The notes under the pieces were generated by a model. It searched no databases and was not told where the DNA came from. It worked only from the letters and a program-made list of their open reading frames with translations. Positions 44,114-52,522 of a stretch of 64,000 nucleotides of DNA are shown here, piece after piece. Made by a program: the position numbers and the translations under genes. The stretch is from Clostridium sp. D43t1_170807_H7. GTDB lineage: Bacteria; Bacillota; Clostridia; Clostridiales; Clostridiaceae. The stretch covers positions 62,001 to 126,000 of the forward strand of contig NZ_JADNLK010000002.1 in NCBI RefSeq assembly GCF_015555905.1, read 5' to 3'. Each line of letters starts with the position of its first letter. Positions within the stretch are counted from its first letter, which is position 1.

Positions 44114-44683
44114 TTAATTTTCATATGTTCGTAATATTCCTTCTGCAATAACCCTTTTTGTAGATCTCATATCCATAGCCTGTTTTTCTATATATCTATG
44201 TGCCTCAGCTTCAGTCATATTTAAATATTGTATTAAAATACACTTAGCTCTATCTATCATTCTAATATCTTCAATTTTTTGTAACAACTTATTATTTTCT
44301 TTCTTTAATTGGCACATTTTATTATAAGTTGCACTAGCTAATTTTAGTGCGCTCCAAAATATAGTTCTATTCATAGGTTTTGCTATAGTAATTACACCAT
44401 TACCTTCTACTTTTTCGCTTACCTCATCATATATATCAGCTTTAACAATTAAGATAGCTTGACCTATTCCCGTTGATACTATATTTTTGGCAAACTCCTC
44501 CCCAGACTCATCTACTAATGGTGCATTTATAATACATAAATCAAAATCTCGTTCTATTAAAAGCCTTCTAGCTTCTCCACCATTTGTTGCTGTAACAATA
44601 TCTCCATAGGAGTTTTGAGAGAGCACCTCAGTAAAAAAAGCCATTCCCTTTTTACTGCTCGATACTATTAAAATGTTATCCAA
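44114..44683 (-). CDS. nitR: ANTAR-domain antiterminator with degenerate receiver (NitR-like)
   Basis: A 189-residue regulator. The N-terminal receiver-like domain (about 1-115) has lost its catalytic site: the acidic pair is replaced by VSSS and the phosphoacceptor position is Asn53 (CIINAPLVD). A coiled linker (about 120-140) leads to an ANTAR RNA-binding domain (about 137-187) with AKCILIQYLNMTEAEAHRYIEKQAMDMR. ANTAR proteins bind paired hexaloop RNA hairpins to prevent termination. The gene lies 126 bp behind glnA, the arrangement known as glnA-nitR in solventogenic clostridia. Matching hexaloop leaders precede glnA, GSIII and amt. The start is TTG at 44683 after GGGGGCGATTTA. Activation is probably by protein or ligand binding, not phosphorylation. 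Confidence 0.87.
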   Translation of the reverse strand: MDNILIVSSSKKGMAFFTEVLSQNSYGDIVTATNGGEARRLLIERDFDLCIINAPLVDESGEEFAKNIVSTGIGQAILIVKADIYDEVSEKVEGNGVITIAKPMNRTIFWSALKLASATYNKMCQLKKENNKLLQKIEDIRMIDRAKCILIQYLNMTEAEAHRYIEKQAMDMRSTKRVIAEGILRTYEN

Positions 44684-44809
44684 TAAATCGCCCCCATTAT
44701 TATAGCTGTAAGTTAGAAATTATTATTAAAACTCATATAAACTCCCATCTATTTAACTTTAAATTTATAAACTATATTTCCTAACTAAACCATACTTCTT
44801 CTAAATATT

Positions 44810-46126
44810 TTATATATATTCAAAATATTTTCTTTTTATTATTTCTTTATCATCAGCATTTAAATTCTCTCTAAGCTCACTCTCTTTTAATTCAATATAT
44901 CTATCTAACACTTCTTGTCCTATTATTTCTTTTATGAAATCACTATTTTTAGCAATACTTAATGCCTCTTCAAGACTTTCTGGTAATGTATCTATATTTT
45001 TTAGTATTTCATCACTTGCAGTATATAAATTTTCATTTATTGCTTCTGGCAATTTAATTGAATTTTCAATTCCATAAAGTCCAGCTCCTATAATTAAAGA
45101 AAAAGCAATATATGGATTTATAGCTGAATCTGGAGATCTTAATTCTATTCTTGTCTTTTCTCCAGTTGCCGCTGGTATTCTAATTAATTGAGATCGATTT
45201 TGATGAGACCATGATATATATTTAGGCGCTTCAAATTTTCCAAATCTCTCATATGAATTAACTAAAGGATTTAAAAATGCAGTTATTTCTTTTGCTTTGC
45301 TTAGTATTCCTGCTATAAAGCCTTGAACATTTTCTTGCTCCCACTTATTATTATTTTCAAATATATTAGTACCATTTTTTGATAATGATAAATTTATATG
45401 AAGTCCATTTCCACTATTATCTGCTATTGGCTTTGGCATAAAAGAAGCAAAAAGACCATTTCTTGCAGCTATAGCCTTTACAACTGATTTGAATGTTATA
45501 AAATTATCAGCTGCTGTAAGAGAATCACTATATTTAAAATCTATTTCATTTTGCCCTGGTCCTTGTTCATGGTGAGAACTTTCCGGGCTTATTCCCATTT
45601 CCTCTAGGCATAGACATATCTCTCTTCTTATATTTTCACCCTTATCTATAGGTGCTATATCAAAGTATCCACCTTTATCATGAGTTACCATAGTAGGTTC
45701 ACCTTCTTCATCAGTTTTAAATAAATAAAACTCACATTCAGTTCCTATATAAGGAGTATATCCCTTTGCTATACACTTTTTAATGGTATTTCTTAATATA
45801 TCTCTACTATCATAAATAAACTTTTCTTTTTCTGGTGTCCTTATATCGCAAAAAAATCTAACAACTCTTCCTTGTTGTGGTCTCCAAGGCAATACGCTCA
45901 ATGTAGTTGGATCTGGAAATAGTAATAAATCTGATTTAGAAACATCTGCAAATCCTTTAATTACTGATGCATCAAAAGAAACGCCTTCTTTAAAAGCTCT
46001 CTCCAATTCATTTGGCATAATTGAAATATTCTTTTGCGTTCCAAAAAGATCACAAAAAGCTAAGCGTATAAACTTAACATCATTTTCTTTAATAAACTGT
46101 AATACTTCTCTAACTGCATATGTCAT
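44810..46126 (-). CDS. glnA: Glutamine synthetase type I
   Basis: A 438-residue GSI-alpha-type enzyme that makes glutamine from glutamate and ammonia. The N-terminal beta-grasp domain is followed by the catalytic barrel, with metal ligands in GTECEFYLF (about 122-130) and SSHHEQGPGQNEIDF (about 189-203). NGLHINLSL is near 244-252, and the Arg cluster HQNRSQLIRIPAATGEKTRIELRSPD is around 315-340. No adenylylation tyrosine loop of GSI-beta is visible, consistent with feedback control. Start ATG with CAGGGGGAAG. Its leader contains an ANTAR-type hexaloop and terminator. Confidence 0.96.
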   Translation of the reverse strand: MTYAVREVLQFIKENDVKFIRLAFCDLFGTQKNISIMPNELERAFKEGVSFDASVIKGFADVSKSDLLLFPDPTTLSVLPWRPQQGRVVRFFCDIRTPEKEKFIYDSRDILRNTIKKCIAKGYTPYIGTECEFYLFKTDEEGEPTMVTHDKGGYFDIAPIDKGENIRREICLCLEEMGISPESSHHEQGPGQNEIDFKYSDSLTAADNFITFKSVVKAIAARNGLFASFMPKPIADNSGNGLHINLSLSKNGTNIFENNNKWEQENVQGFIAGILSKAKEITAFLNPLVNSYERFGKFEAPKYISWSHQNRSQLIRIPAATGEKTRIELRSPDSAINPYIAFSLIIGAGLYGIENSIKLPEAINENLYTASDEILKNIDTLPESLEEALSIAKNSDFIKEIIGQEVLDRYIELKESELRENLNADDKEIIKRKYFEYI

Positions 46127-46245
46127 ATCTCTTCCCCCTGTTAATTAAAATATATAATATTTTGTAATGTTTTTTTGCATTTGCATTAATAACATAATTC
46201 TTATTTTATATATATTCCAATTATATTAAAAATATCTTAATATCT

Positions 46246-46356
46246 TAAAAAGGCGCTCATCAAATAATTTTTTGAGTCTATAGCTAATCATAAGAACATT
46301 TTATCTTATGATTAATCGATACTTCTAAAAAACATTTGATGAACGCCTTTGTTCAT
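46246..46356 (-). promoter_or_regulatory. ANTAR-type hexaloop/terminator leader of glnA
   Basis: On the minus strand, about 8 nt after the -10 box, ATGAAC-AAAGGC-GTTCAT (46339-46356) is a 6-bp stem with a hexaloop having A at position 1 and G at position 4. The loop and 3' arm also form the 5' arm of a terminator: AAAGGCGTTCATCAAAT (46334-46350) pairs with ATTTGATGAGCGCCTTT (46249-46265), followed by TTAAG. An inner hairpin (ATCATAAGA/TCTTATGAT) sits inside the long loop. The hexaloop hairpin and the terminator are mutually exclusive. Confidence 0.75.
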
Positions 46357-46363
46357 TTTTAAT

Positions 46364-46392
46364 ATTATACAACACAATTATCTTTTTATCAA
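46364..46392 (-). promoter_or_regulatory. Promoter of glnA
   Basis: Minus-strand TTGATA (46387-46392) and TATAAT (46364-46369) with a 17-bp spacer. Transcription would begin just ahead of the hexaloop hairpin. Confidence 0.85.
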
Positions 46393-46435
46393 TATTTAAC
46401 ATTTTAAAGTATTTTTACTTTTTTTAAAAAAACTA

Positions 46436-46464
46436 TTTACATTTTCAAATTTTAGGCATATAAT
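46436..46464 (+). promoter_or_regulatory. Promoter of the glutamine synthetase III gene
   Basis: TTTACA (46436-46441) and TATAAT (46459-46464) with a 17-bp spacer. The predicted start lies about 4-7 nt before the hexaloop hairpin. Confidence 0.82.
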
Positions 46465-46474
46465 ACTTACATAA

Positions 46475-46521
46475 ACAGCAAAGGCGCTGTGGACTATTAA
46501 AATGTCCACGGTGCCTTTTTT
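46475..46521 (+). promoter_or_regulatory. ANTAR-type hexaloop/terminator leader of GSIII
   Basis: ACAGC-AAAGGC-GCTGT (46475-46490) has the same hexaloop as the glnA leader. AAAGGC plus GCTGTGGAC (46480-46494) is the 5' arm of a terminator with GTCCACGGTGCCTTT (46504-46518) and a run of six T. Forming the hexaloop hairpin would unfold the terminator's lower stem. Only one hexaloop is visible between the promoter and the terminator. Confidence 0.78.
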
Positions 46522-46544
46522 CATTTTAAGGGGGGTTATTAATT

Positions 46545-48638
46545 ATGAAAGATATACCAAATCTATTTGGAAGTTTAGTTTTTAATGATAGTGTTATGAA
46601 GGCAAGATTACCTAAAGAGACTTATAAAGCTTTGAGAAATACTATTCAAGCTGGTAAACATCTTGATTTAGAAGTTGCCAATGTTGTTGCAAATGCAATG
46701 AAAGATTGGGCTATAGAAAAAGGGGCAACTCATTATACTCACTGGTTTCAACCTATGACTGGTGTTACTGCTGAAAAACATGATAGCTTTATTTCACCTG
46801 ATAAAGATGGAAATATAATAATGGAGTTTTCAGGTAAGGAGCTTGTTCAAGGCGAACCTGATGCTTCAAGTTTTCCATCTGGAGGTCTTAGAGCTACCTT
46901 TGAAGCTAGAGGATATACAGCTTGGGATCCAACCTCTTATGCATTTATAAAGGATGGAACTTTATGTATACCTACTGCTTTCTGTTCATATAGTGGAGAA
47001 GCATTGGATAAGAAAACTCCTGTTTTACGTTCAATGCAAGCTTTAAATAAACAAGCATTACGTATATTAAAGCTTTTTGGAAAAGATGACGTTAAAAAAG
47101 TTATAACTACTGTAGGTCCTGAACAAGAATATTTCCTTGTTGATAAAGAAATGTATGAAAAGAGACCTGATTTAGTTTTCTGTGGTAGAACTTTATTTGG
47201 TGCAAGACCTCCAAAAGGTCAAGAAATGGAAGATCATTACTTTGGTACTATTAAACCTAGAGTTTCAGCTTATATGAAAGAACTTGAAGAAGAACTTTGG
47301 AAGCTTGGTGTACTAGCTAAAACTAAGCATAACGAAGTTGCTCCAGCACAACATGAACTTGCACCTATATTTACTACAACTAATATAGCTACAGATCATA
47401 ACCAACTTACAATGGAACTTATGAAATCTATTGCTAACAAACATGGTTTAGCATGCTTACTTCATGAAAAGCCATTTGCTGGCGTAAATGGTAGCGGTAA
47501 GCATAACAACTGGTCAATTTCTACAGATACAGGAGTCAACCTTTTAGAACCTGGTGATACTCCATCTGAAAATGCACAATTTTTATTATTCTTAGCGGCA
47601 GTTATTAAAGCTGTTGATGATTATCAAGATTTACTACGTGTTTCTGTTGCAAGTGCAGGAAATGACCATAGACTAGGTGCTAATGAAGCTCCACCTGCTA
47701 TAGTTTCTATGTTCCTTGGAGATGAATTAACAGATATAATTACAGCAATAGAAAATGGTACAAACTATATAGATAAAGGTAAGAGTGAAATGGAAATTGG
47801 TGTTCGTGTATTACCTAAGTTCTTTAAAGATACTACTGATAGAAATAGGACTTCACCATTTGCCTTTACTGGAAATAAATTTGAGTTTAGAATGCTAGGA
47901 TCTACATTCTCAATTGCAGGTCCAAATATTGTTTTAAATACCATAGTTGCTGAAGAATTAAGACAATTTGCAGATACTTTAGAAAAGAGTAATAACTTTG
48001 ATGAAGATTTAAATACTCTTATTAAAAATACAATAAGAGATCATAAGAGAATTATATTTAATGGAAATAACTACTCAGATGATTGGATAGAAGAAGCAGA
48101 AAAAAGAGGTCTATTAAATCTAAAAACTACTCCAGATGCTCTTCCTTATTTCATCCATAGTAAAAACATTGAATTATTTACTAAACACCATGTATTCTCT
48201 GAAAGCGAATTATATTCAAGATATGAAATTTTAATGGAAAATTACTGTAAAACTATTCATATAGAAGCTTTAACTATGATTGATATGGTTAAAAAATATA
48301 TAATTCCTTCTGTTTTAAGCTATCAAGGTGAAATTGCAGGAATAGCAAATAGTAAAAAGCAACTTAATCCTACACTTCAATGTGAGTTAGAAGAAAAATT
48401 GCTTCATGACTTATCAAGACTAGGCAATTATCTTTATGCAAAACTTGATACTTTAGAAACATCTGTATTAAATGCAAAGAATCATTCTGATTTACTTGAA
48501 AGTGCAAAATACTATAGAGAATCAATATTTATCAATATGCAACACTTACGTGGAGTAGTTGATGAACTTGAAACATTAATAGGTAAGGATCACTGGCCTC
48601 TTCCTACCTATGGAGAACTTTTATTTAGTGTCAATTAA
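46545..48638 (+). CDS. glnN: Glutamine synthetase type III
   Basis: A 697-residue GSIII enzyme, much longer than GSI, forming a double-ring dodecamer. The family blocks [19 protein letters not shown] (about 124-142), [10 protein letters not shown] (about 196-205), and [12 protein letters not shown] (about 265-276) are all present, as are NNWSIST and [17 protein letters not shown] further on. It assimilates ammonia alongside glnA. Transcription starts at a clear promoter with a hexaloop-terminator leader. Ribosome site GGGGGG 9 nt ahead of the ATG. It probably reads through a regulated terminator into the ammonium transporter gene. Confidence 0.95.
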   Translation: MKDIPNLFGSLVFNDSVMKARLPKETYKALRNTIQAGKHLDLEVANVVANAMKDWAIEKGATHYTHWFQPMTGVTAEKHDSFISPDKDGNIIMEFSGKELVQGEPDASSFPSGGLRATFEARGYTAWDPTSYAFIKDGTLCIPTAFCSYSGEALDKKTPVLRSMQALNKQALRILKLFGKDDVKKVITTVGPEQEYFLVDKEMYEKRPDLVFCGRTLFGARPPKGQEMEDHYFGTIKPRVSAYMKELEEELWKLGVLAKTKHNEVAPAQHELAPIFTTTNIATDHNQLTMELMKSIANKHGLACLLHEKPFAGVNGSGKHNNWSISTDTGVNLLEPGDTPSENAQFLLFLAAVIKAVDDYQDLLRVSVASAGNDHRLGANEAPPAIVSMFLGDELTDIITAIENGTNYIDKGKSEMEIGVRVLPKFFKDTTDRNRTSPFAFTGNKFEFRMLGSTFSIAGPNIVLNTIVAEELRQFADTLEKSNNFDEDLNTLIKNTIRDHKRIIFNGNNYSDDWIEEAEKRGLLNLKTTPDALPYFIHSKNIELFTKHHVFSESELYSRYEILMENYCKTIHIEALTMIDMVKKYIIPSVLSYQGEIAGIANSKKQLNPTLQCELEEKLLHDLSRLGNYLYAKLDTLETSVLNAKNHSDLLESAKYYRESIFINMQHLRGVVDELETLIGKDHWPLPTYGELLFSVN

Positions 48639-48647
48639 ATAGTCTAC

Positions 48648-48714
48648 TACACAATGGCGTGTACTTTACATTAGAGATTCATACTCTCTAGTAATGTATA
48701 CGCCTATTGTTTTA
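48648..48714 (+). promoter_or_regulatory. ANTAR-type hexaloop/terminator between GSIII and amt
   Basis: TACAC-AATGGC-GTGTA (48648-48663) is a 5-bp stem with hexaloop A-x-x-G. Its loop and 3' arm belong to the 5' arm (48651-48673) of a long terminator closed by TAATGTATACGCCTATTGT (48692-48710) and five T. This is the third copy of the device in the nitrogen island. No obvious separate promoter for amt is seen, so it may regulate read-through from GSIII. Confidence 0.72.
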
Positions 48715-48833
48715 TAAAAATATAAATTAATAAAGTTATAAGTTTTAAAAGTATATTCGGAATTATAAATAACAATATATTATTAATTTAATTCCTAACT
48801 CTTAACTTCTAACTATTTTAAGGGGGTATATTT

Positions 48834-50528
48834 ATGTATTCAGCATTAGACACAATTTGGACATTACTTGGAGCCGCACTAGTATTTTTTATGCAAGCAG
48901 GATTTGCAATGGTAGAAACAGGATTTACAAGAGCCAAAAATGCCGGAAATATAATAATGAAAAATTTAATGGATTTTGCCATAGGTACTGTAGTATTTTG
49001 GTTTATAGGTTTTGGGCTTATGTTTGCAGGTGATGGCTCTATCATCGGAGGAATAGACCTTTTTATACAAGGTGATTATAGTAGTTCAATTCCAACATTT
49101 GCTTTTGTAATATTCCAAACAGTTTTCTGTGCCACTGCTGCTACCATAGTTTCTGGAGCTATGGCAGAAAGAACTAAATTTTCAGCTTATTGCTTGTACA
49201 GTTTAATAATTAGTGCCTTTATTTATCCTATTTCTGGTCATTGGATTTGGGGCGGTGGTTTCTTATCTCAAATGGGATTCCATGATTTTGCTGGTTCTAC
49301 TGCAGTTCATATGGTTGGTGGTATTGCTGCTTTAATTGGTGCTAAAATTCTAGGTCCTCGTATTGGAAAGTATTCCAATGATGGAAGTGCTCATGCTATA
49401 CCTGGACATAGCTTAACTTTAGGTGCCTTAGGCGTATTTATTCTTTGGTTTGCTTGGTTTGGATTTAATGGTTGTTCTACTGTTTCAATGACAGGTGATG
49501 CTTCAATATTATCTGCAAGTACTATTTTTATGACTACTAACATAGCTGCAGCAACATCTACTGTAACAGTTATGATAATAACTTGGCTTAGATATAAAAA
49601 ACCTGATGTTTCTATGACCTTAAATGGTTCATTAGCAGGCCTTGTCGCTATTACAGCTGGTTGTGATATGGTTAATCCTTTTGGTGCTTTCTTTATAGGC
49701 CTTATAGCTGGTATTGCTGTTGTATTTGCTGTTGAATTTATAGAAAAGAAACTTAAAATAGATGATCCTGTTGGTGCAGTCTCTGTACATGGTGTATGTG
49801 GCGCCCTTGGTACTATATTAACTGGATTCTTTGCTATTGATGGTGGATTATTTTATGGTGGTGGATTTAAATTCTTAGGCACTCAAATATTTGGTGTTTT
49901 ATGTGTTATTGCTTGGGTTGCTATTACTATGACTATTATATTCTTAGCAATTAAACACACCGTTGGTCTTCGTGTTTCTACTGAAGAAGAAATTGAAGGT
50001 CTTGATAAAAAAGAACATGGCCTTGAAAGTAGTTATGCTGACTTTATGCCTATAACATCACCTTTTGCTAATATGGCATTAGCTGAAGGTTCTGCATCTA
50101 CTGTACCTGATACTATTCCATCTGATAATACAGATACAATACCAGTAGTTTACAATACATCTAAATCAGATGCTAAATTTACTAAAGTTGTTGTATTAAC
50201 TAAACAAGATAGATTTGAAAGATTAAAGGTAGCTTTAGATAAACTAGGTATTACTGGTATGACTGTAACTAACGTTTTAGGATATGGCATGCAAAAAGGT
50301 TCTACCGATTTCTATAGAGGTGTTCCTTTAGAAGTTACTTTGTTACCTCAACTAAAAGTAGAAATTGTTGTATGTAAGATTCCTGTAGATACATTGGTTA
50401 AGGTTATTAAGAAAGCTTTATATACCGGTAAAATTGGTGACGGTAAAATCTTTGTTGAGGATGTAGAAAATGTAATAAAAATTAGAACTAACGAAGAAGG
50501 ATATGATGCTCTTCAAGATGAAGAATAA
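48834..50528 (+). CDS. amt: Ammonium transporter fused to a C-terminal PII (GlnB/GlnK) domain
   Basis: A 564-residue fusion. Residues about 1-400 are an eleven-helix Amt channel: FFMQAGFAMVETGFTRAKNAGNI near 19-41, GSTAVHMVGGIAALIGAKILGPRIGKY with a pore His near 155-180, and SVHGVCGALGTILTGFF with the second His near 318-335. A Pro/Thr/Asp linker (about 400-440) leads to a PII signalling domain (about 445-560) with LGYGMQKGSTDFYRG and PQLKVEIVV. The T-loop Tyr that is uridylylated in many PII proteins is Leu here (VPLEV), so regulation is likely by ATP/ADP/2-oxoglutarate only. The PII domain presumably gates its own channel. Confidence 0.95.
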   Translation: MYSALDTIWTLLGAALVFFMQAGFAMVETGFTRAKNAGNIIMKNLMDFAIGTVVFWFIGFGLMFAGDGSIIGGIDLFIQGDYSSSIPTFAFVIFQTVFCATAATIVSGAMAERTKFSAYCLYSLIISAFIYPISGHWIWGGGFLSQMGFHDFAGSTAVHMVGGIAALIGAKILGPRIGKYSNDGSAHAIPGHSLTLGALGVFILWFAWFGFNGCSTVSMTGDASILSASTIFMTTNIAAATSTVTVMIITWLRYKKPDVSMTLNGSLAGLVAITAGCDMVNPFGAFFIGLIAGIAVVFAVEFIEKKLKIDDPVGAVSVHGVCGALGTILTGFFAIDGGLFYGGGFKFLGTQIFGVLCVIAWVAITMTIIFLAIKHTVGLRVSTEEEIEGLDKKEHGLESSYADFMPITSPFANMALAEGSASTVPDTIPSDNTDTIPVVYNTSKSDAKFTKVVVLTKQDRFERLKVALDKLGITGMTVTNVLGYGMQKGSTDFYRGVPLEVTLLPQLKVEIVVCKIPVDTLVKVIKKALYTGKIGDGKIFVEDVENVIKIRTNEEGYDALQDEE

Positions 50529-50571
50529 AAATAATGCCTGTATCACATAAGATACAGGCATTATTTTTATA
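50528..50571 (+). terminator. Terminator of amt
   Basis: AATAATGCCTGTATC and GATACAGGCATTATT perfect arms with a 6-nt loop and TTTTAT tail. Confidence 0.92.
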
Positions 50572-50643
50572 TAAACACTAATAATATAATAACTTTTCTA
50601 TCCTTTAAGCTATCTGTACTTATTTTATTAATTTTAATAAATT

Positions 50644-51111
50644 TTATTCTTTATCTTTTTCATCATCTTCTTCATTTTGTTGCTGTAATTTAACATCTTC
50701 ATATAATTTATTAAAGGCTTCAAATCTTAGTATATTAGCAAATACACTTATTAAGTATGAATGAGCAACATTTTGATATGCAGCCAAATCGTTATTTTCC
50801 CCTCTATAAATATTACTTACATCCTTTATATTTACTCTTCCTGATGCAACTATCCATAGCAATATATATCCTAACAAAACTAGTTTCTGGCTAAATAAGA
50901 ATGCTTCTTCAGAAGTCTCACCTGTGTTATTTCTATCTTGTGCATCCAATATATCTAAATTAGCAGCATAGATATAATTTGAATAACCAGCTACTAAAAA
51001 AGCCACTCCTACCTTCTCCATATTTCCTAAACTAACTTCAACACTTGTAATATATTTATCTATGTTTTCTTTTTCATCATTATCTTTTCCGTCATAGCTC
51101 TTACTATTCAT
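50644..51111 (-). CDS. Hypothetical protein with charged ends, 155 residues
   Basis: A 155-residue protein with an acidic/Lys-rich N-terminus (about 1-18) and an acidic Gln-rich tail (about 138-155). The middle (about 30-130) is more hydrophobic and has one likely helix (LVLLGYILLWIVASG, about 78-92) and possibly a weaker one around VGVAFLVAGYSNY (about 34-46). Not a family I recognise. It is transcribed alone with TTAGGAG ahead of the ATG. It is convergent with amt and lies next to the tRNA cluster. Confidence 0.7.
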   Translation of the reverse strand: MNSKSYDGKDNDEKENIDKYITSVEVSLGNMEKVGVAFLVAGYSNYIYAANLDILDAQDRNNTGETSEEAFLFSQKLVLLGYILLWIVASGRVNIKDVSNIYRGENNDLAAYQNVAHSYLISVFANILRFEAFNKLYEDVKLQQQNEEDDEKDKE

Positions 51112-51215
51112 TTTAACTCCTAAAAAAGCAATTCATAATATAGTATGAGTTTTAAATTTTATTGGTCAATATTATAAATAAAAGCTTTTTTAGATTAATT
51201 ATTTTTAAGTAAAAT

Positions 51216-51247
51216 AAAAAAAGAAACTCTTTTGAGTTTCTTTTTTT
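51216..51247 (-). terminator. Terminator of the tRNA operon
   Basis: AAAGAAACTC pairs with GAGTTTCTTT on the minus strand with a 4-nt loop and a long T-run, directly after the tRNA-Lys CCA end. Confidence 0.9.
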
Positions 51248-51322
51248 GGTGGCTTACCGGGGAATCGAACCCCGGACACCTTGATTAAAAGTCAAGTGCT
51301 CTACCGACTGAGCTAGTAAACC
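51247..51322 (-). tRNA. tRNA-Lys (anticodon UUU)
   Basis: A 76-nt cloverleaf with encoded CCA: acceptor GGTTTAC/GTAAGCC, D loop AGCTCAGTCGGTAGAGC, anticodon arm ACTTGACTTTTAATCAAGG with TTT, and T loop GGTTCGATTCC. Fourth and last of the minus-strand tRNA cluster. Confidence 0.97.
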
Positions 51323-51327
51323 AAATA

Positions 51328-51404
<77 letters not shown>

Positions 51405-51479
51405 AAAAATGAAAATCTAAATCTTAGATTTAGTTATTTGAATTTTCTCAGCATAGCTGAGTTTCTTATTCAAATAAAA
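51405..51479 (-). other. Spacer between tRNA-Gly and tRNA-Arg with two hairpins
   Basis: A 75-bp spacer contains two inverted repeats: TTATTTGAA/TTCAAATAA with an inner CTCAGC/GCTGAG, and AAATCTAA/TTAGATTT. They may direct processing of the tRNA precursor. Confidence 0.4.
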
Positions 51480-51553
51480 TGGAGCGGGTAGTGGGAATCG
51501 AACCCACCTTTCCAGCTTGGAAGGCTGGAGTATTACCGATATACGATACCCGC
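51480..51553 (-). tRNA. tRNA-Gly (anticodon UCC)
   Basis: A 74-nt cloverleaf with CCA: acceptor GCGGGTA/TACCCGC, anticodon loop CTTCCAA with TCC, T loop GGTTCGATTCC. Confidence 0.97.
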
Positions 51554-51556
51554 AAA

Positions 51557-51631
51557 TGGTGACCCCTAGGGGAATCGAACCCCTGTTACCACCGTGAAAG
51601 GGTGGTGTCTTGACCGCTTGACCAAGGGGCC
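51557..51631 (-). tRNA. tRNA-Glu (anticodon UUC)
   Basis: A 75-nt cloverleaf with CCA: acceptor GGCCCCT/AGGGGTC with one G-U pair, anticodon loop CTTTCAC with TTC, T loop GGTTCGATTCC. First gene of the cluster, next to its promoter. Confidence 0.97.
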
Positions 51632-51660
51632 TTGCGTATGTCTTACTGACTACTTTTTGT

Positions 51661-51689
51661 ATATTACAGTGTTTTTAGACAAAAGTCAA
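51661..51689 (-). promoter_or_regulatory. Promoter of the tRNA operon
   Basis: Minus-strand TTGACT (51684-51689) and TAATAT (51661-51666), 17-bp spacer, about 30 bp ahead of tRNA-Glu. Confidence 0.8.
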
Positions 51690-51740
51690 CACTATTTTTA
51701 AATTTTTTTATGAAATTTTAAAAAAATTTTATGTAAACAT

Positions 51741-52316
51741 TTAATGTTGAGCTATTTTTACAAATTCTTCCTGAGTATCTATATCAACTAACTCAATTCT
51801 ATTATTAATATTTACTATTTTTAAATCATTTAAATTTCCCTTGATTATTACCTTTCCACCATTATCCCCTTCTAATGATAATAATTCATTAATATATTTT
51901 TTTGAAAATATAACTGGATTACCTTTATTATTTCCACACCCAACACAAACTATACCTTTATCTCCTTTAATAAAATTATCTATTACTGAATTTAATGTCT
52001 GTATGGATATAAAAGGCTGATCACAAACCATAAACATATATCCATCAGCATTTTTATCAAAATTTATACCTATTTTTATAGAACTAGAAATCCCTAAATT
52101 ACTATTATTATTCATAACAACATTAATATTAGTATTCAATAAGGCCTCTTTTATCTCTTCATATTGAGTCACGCATATTATTTTATTTATTTTCAAATTA
52201 ACTACTTTTTCAACTATATACATATATATTGGCTTATTTTTATATATTGCCAATAATTTATTTCCATTAAACCTTTTACTATTTCCTGCAGCTAGAAGTA
52301 TTAAATTAATCGCCAT
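51741..52316 (-). CDS. MocA-like molybdenum cofactor nucleotidyltransferase
   Basis: A 191-residue NTP-transferase of the MobA/MocA family. The nucleotide-binding signature is LAAGNSKRFNGNKLL at the N-terminus and a metal-binding MVCDQPF block is near 95-101. It lies on the same strand and downstream of the xanthine dehydrogenase genes. A role attaching CMP to molybdopterin (MocA) for the xanthine dehydrogenase family is more likely than GMP (MobA). I use the ATG at 52316, 8 nt after GAGGGATG; a GTG just upstream is possible. No xdh gene can mature without such an enzyme, so context and family agree. Confidence 0.82.
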   Translation of the reverse strand: MAINLILLAAGNSKRFNGNKLLAIYKNKPIYMYIVEKVVNLKINKIICVTQYEEIKEALLNTNINVVMNNNSNLGISSSIKIGINFDKNADGYMFMVCDQPFISIQTLNSVIDNFIKGDKGIVCVGCGNNKGNPVIFSKKYINELLSLEGDNGGKVIIKGNLNDLKIVNINNRIELVDIDTQEEFVKIAQH

Positions 52317-52353
52317 CACTCATCCCTCTATATCTAAATTGTTCGTTAGGTAA

Positions 52354-52432
52354 GAGTGAAAAAATGAAATATTTATTTTCCAGAAAACGTGAAATTTTCA
52401 CCTAGAATTAATATTTCATTTTTTCTTTTTTC
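52354..52432 (-). terminator. Long A/T-rich hairpin ahead of the mocA-like gene
   Basis: GAAAAAATGAAATATT and AATATTTCATTTTTTC arms enclose a 35-nt loop with an inner GTGAAA/TTTCAC, with a T-rich tail on the minus strand. It may terminate transcription from the xdh operon or act in the mocA leader. Confidence 0.5.
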
Positions 52433-52522
52433 ACATAACTACTTATAACATTGCACCTTGCAATTTATGTGTTTTGCTACATATTGTATGAGAAGTCATT
52501 AACTTTTAAGGTTGTATTCCGG

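Noticed and set aside
42063-44683. PAS kinase and ANTAR regulator as a phosphorelay pair
   Set aside because: The regulator's receiver lacks the phosphoacceptor Asp, and an unrelated gene lies between them.
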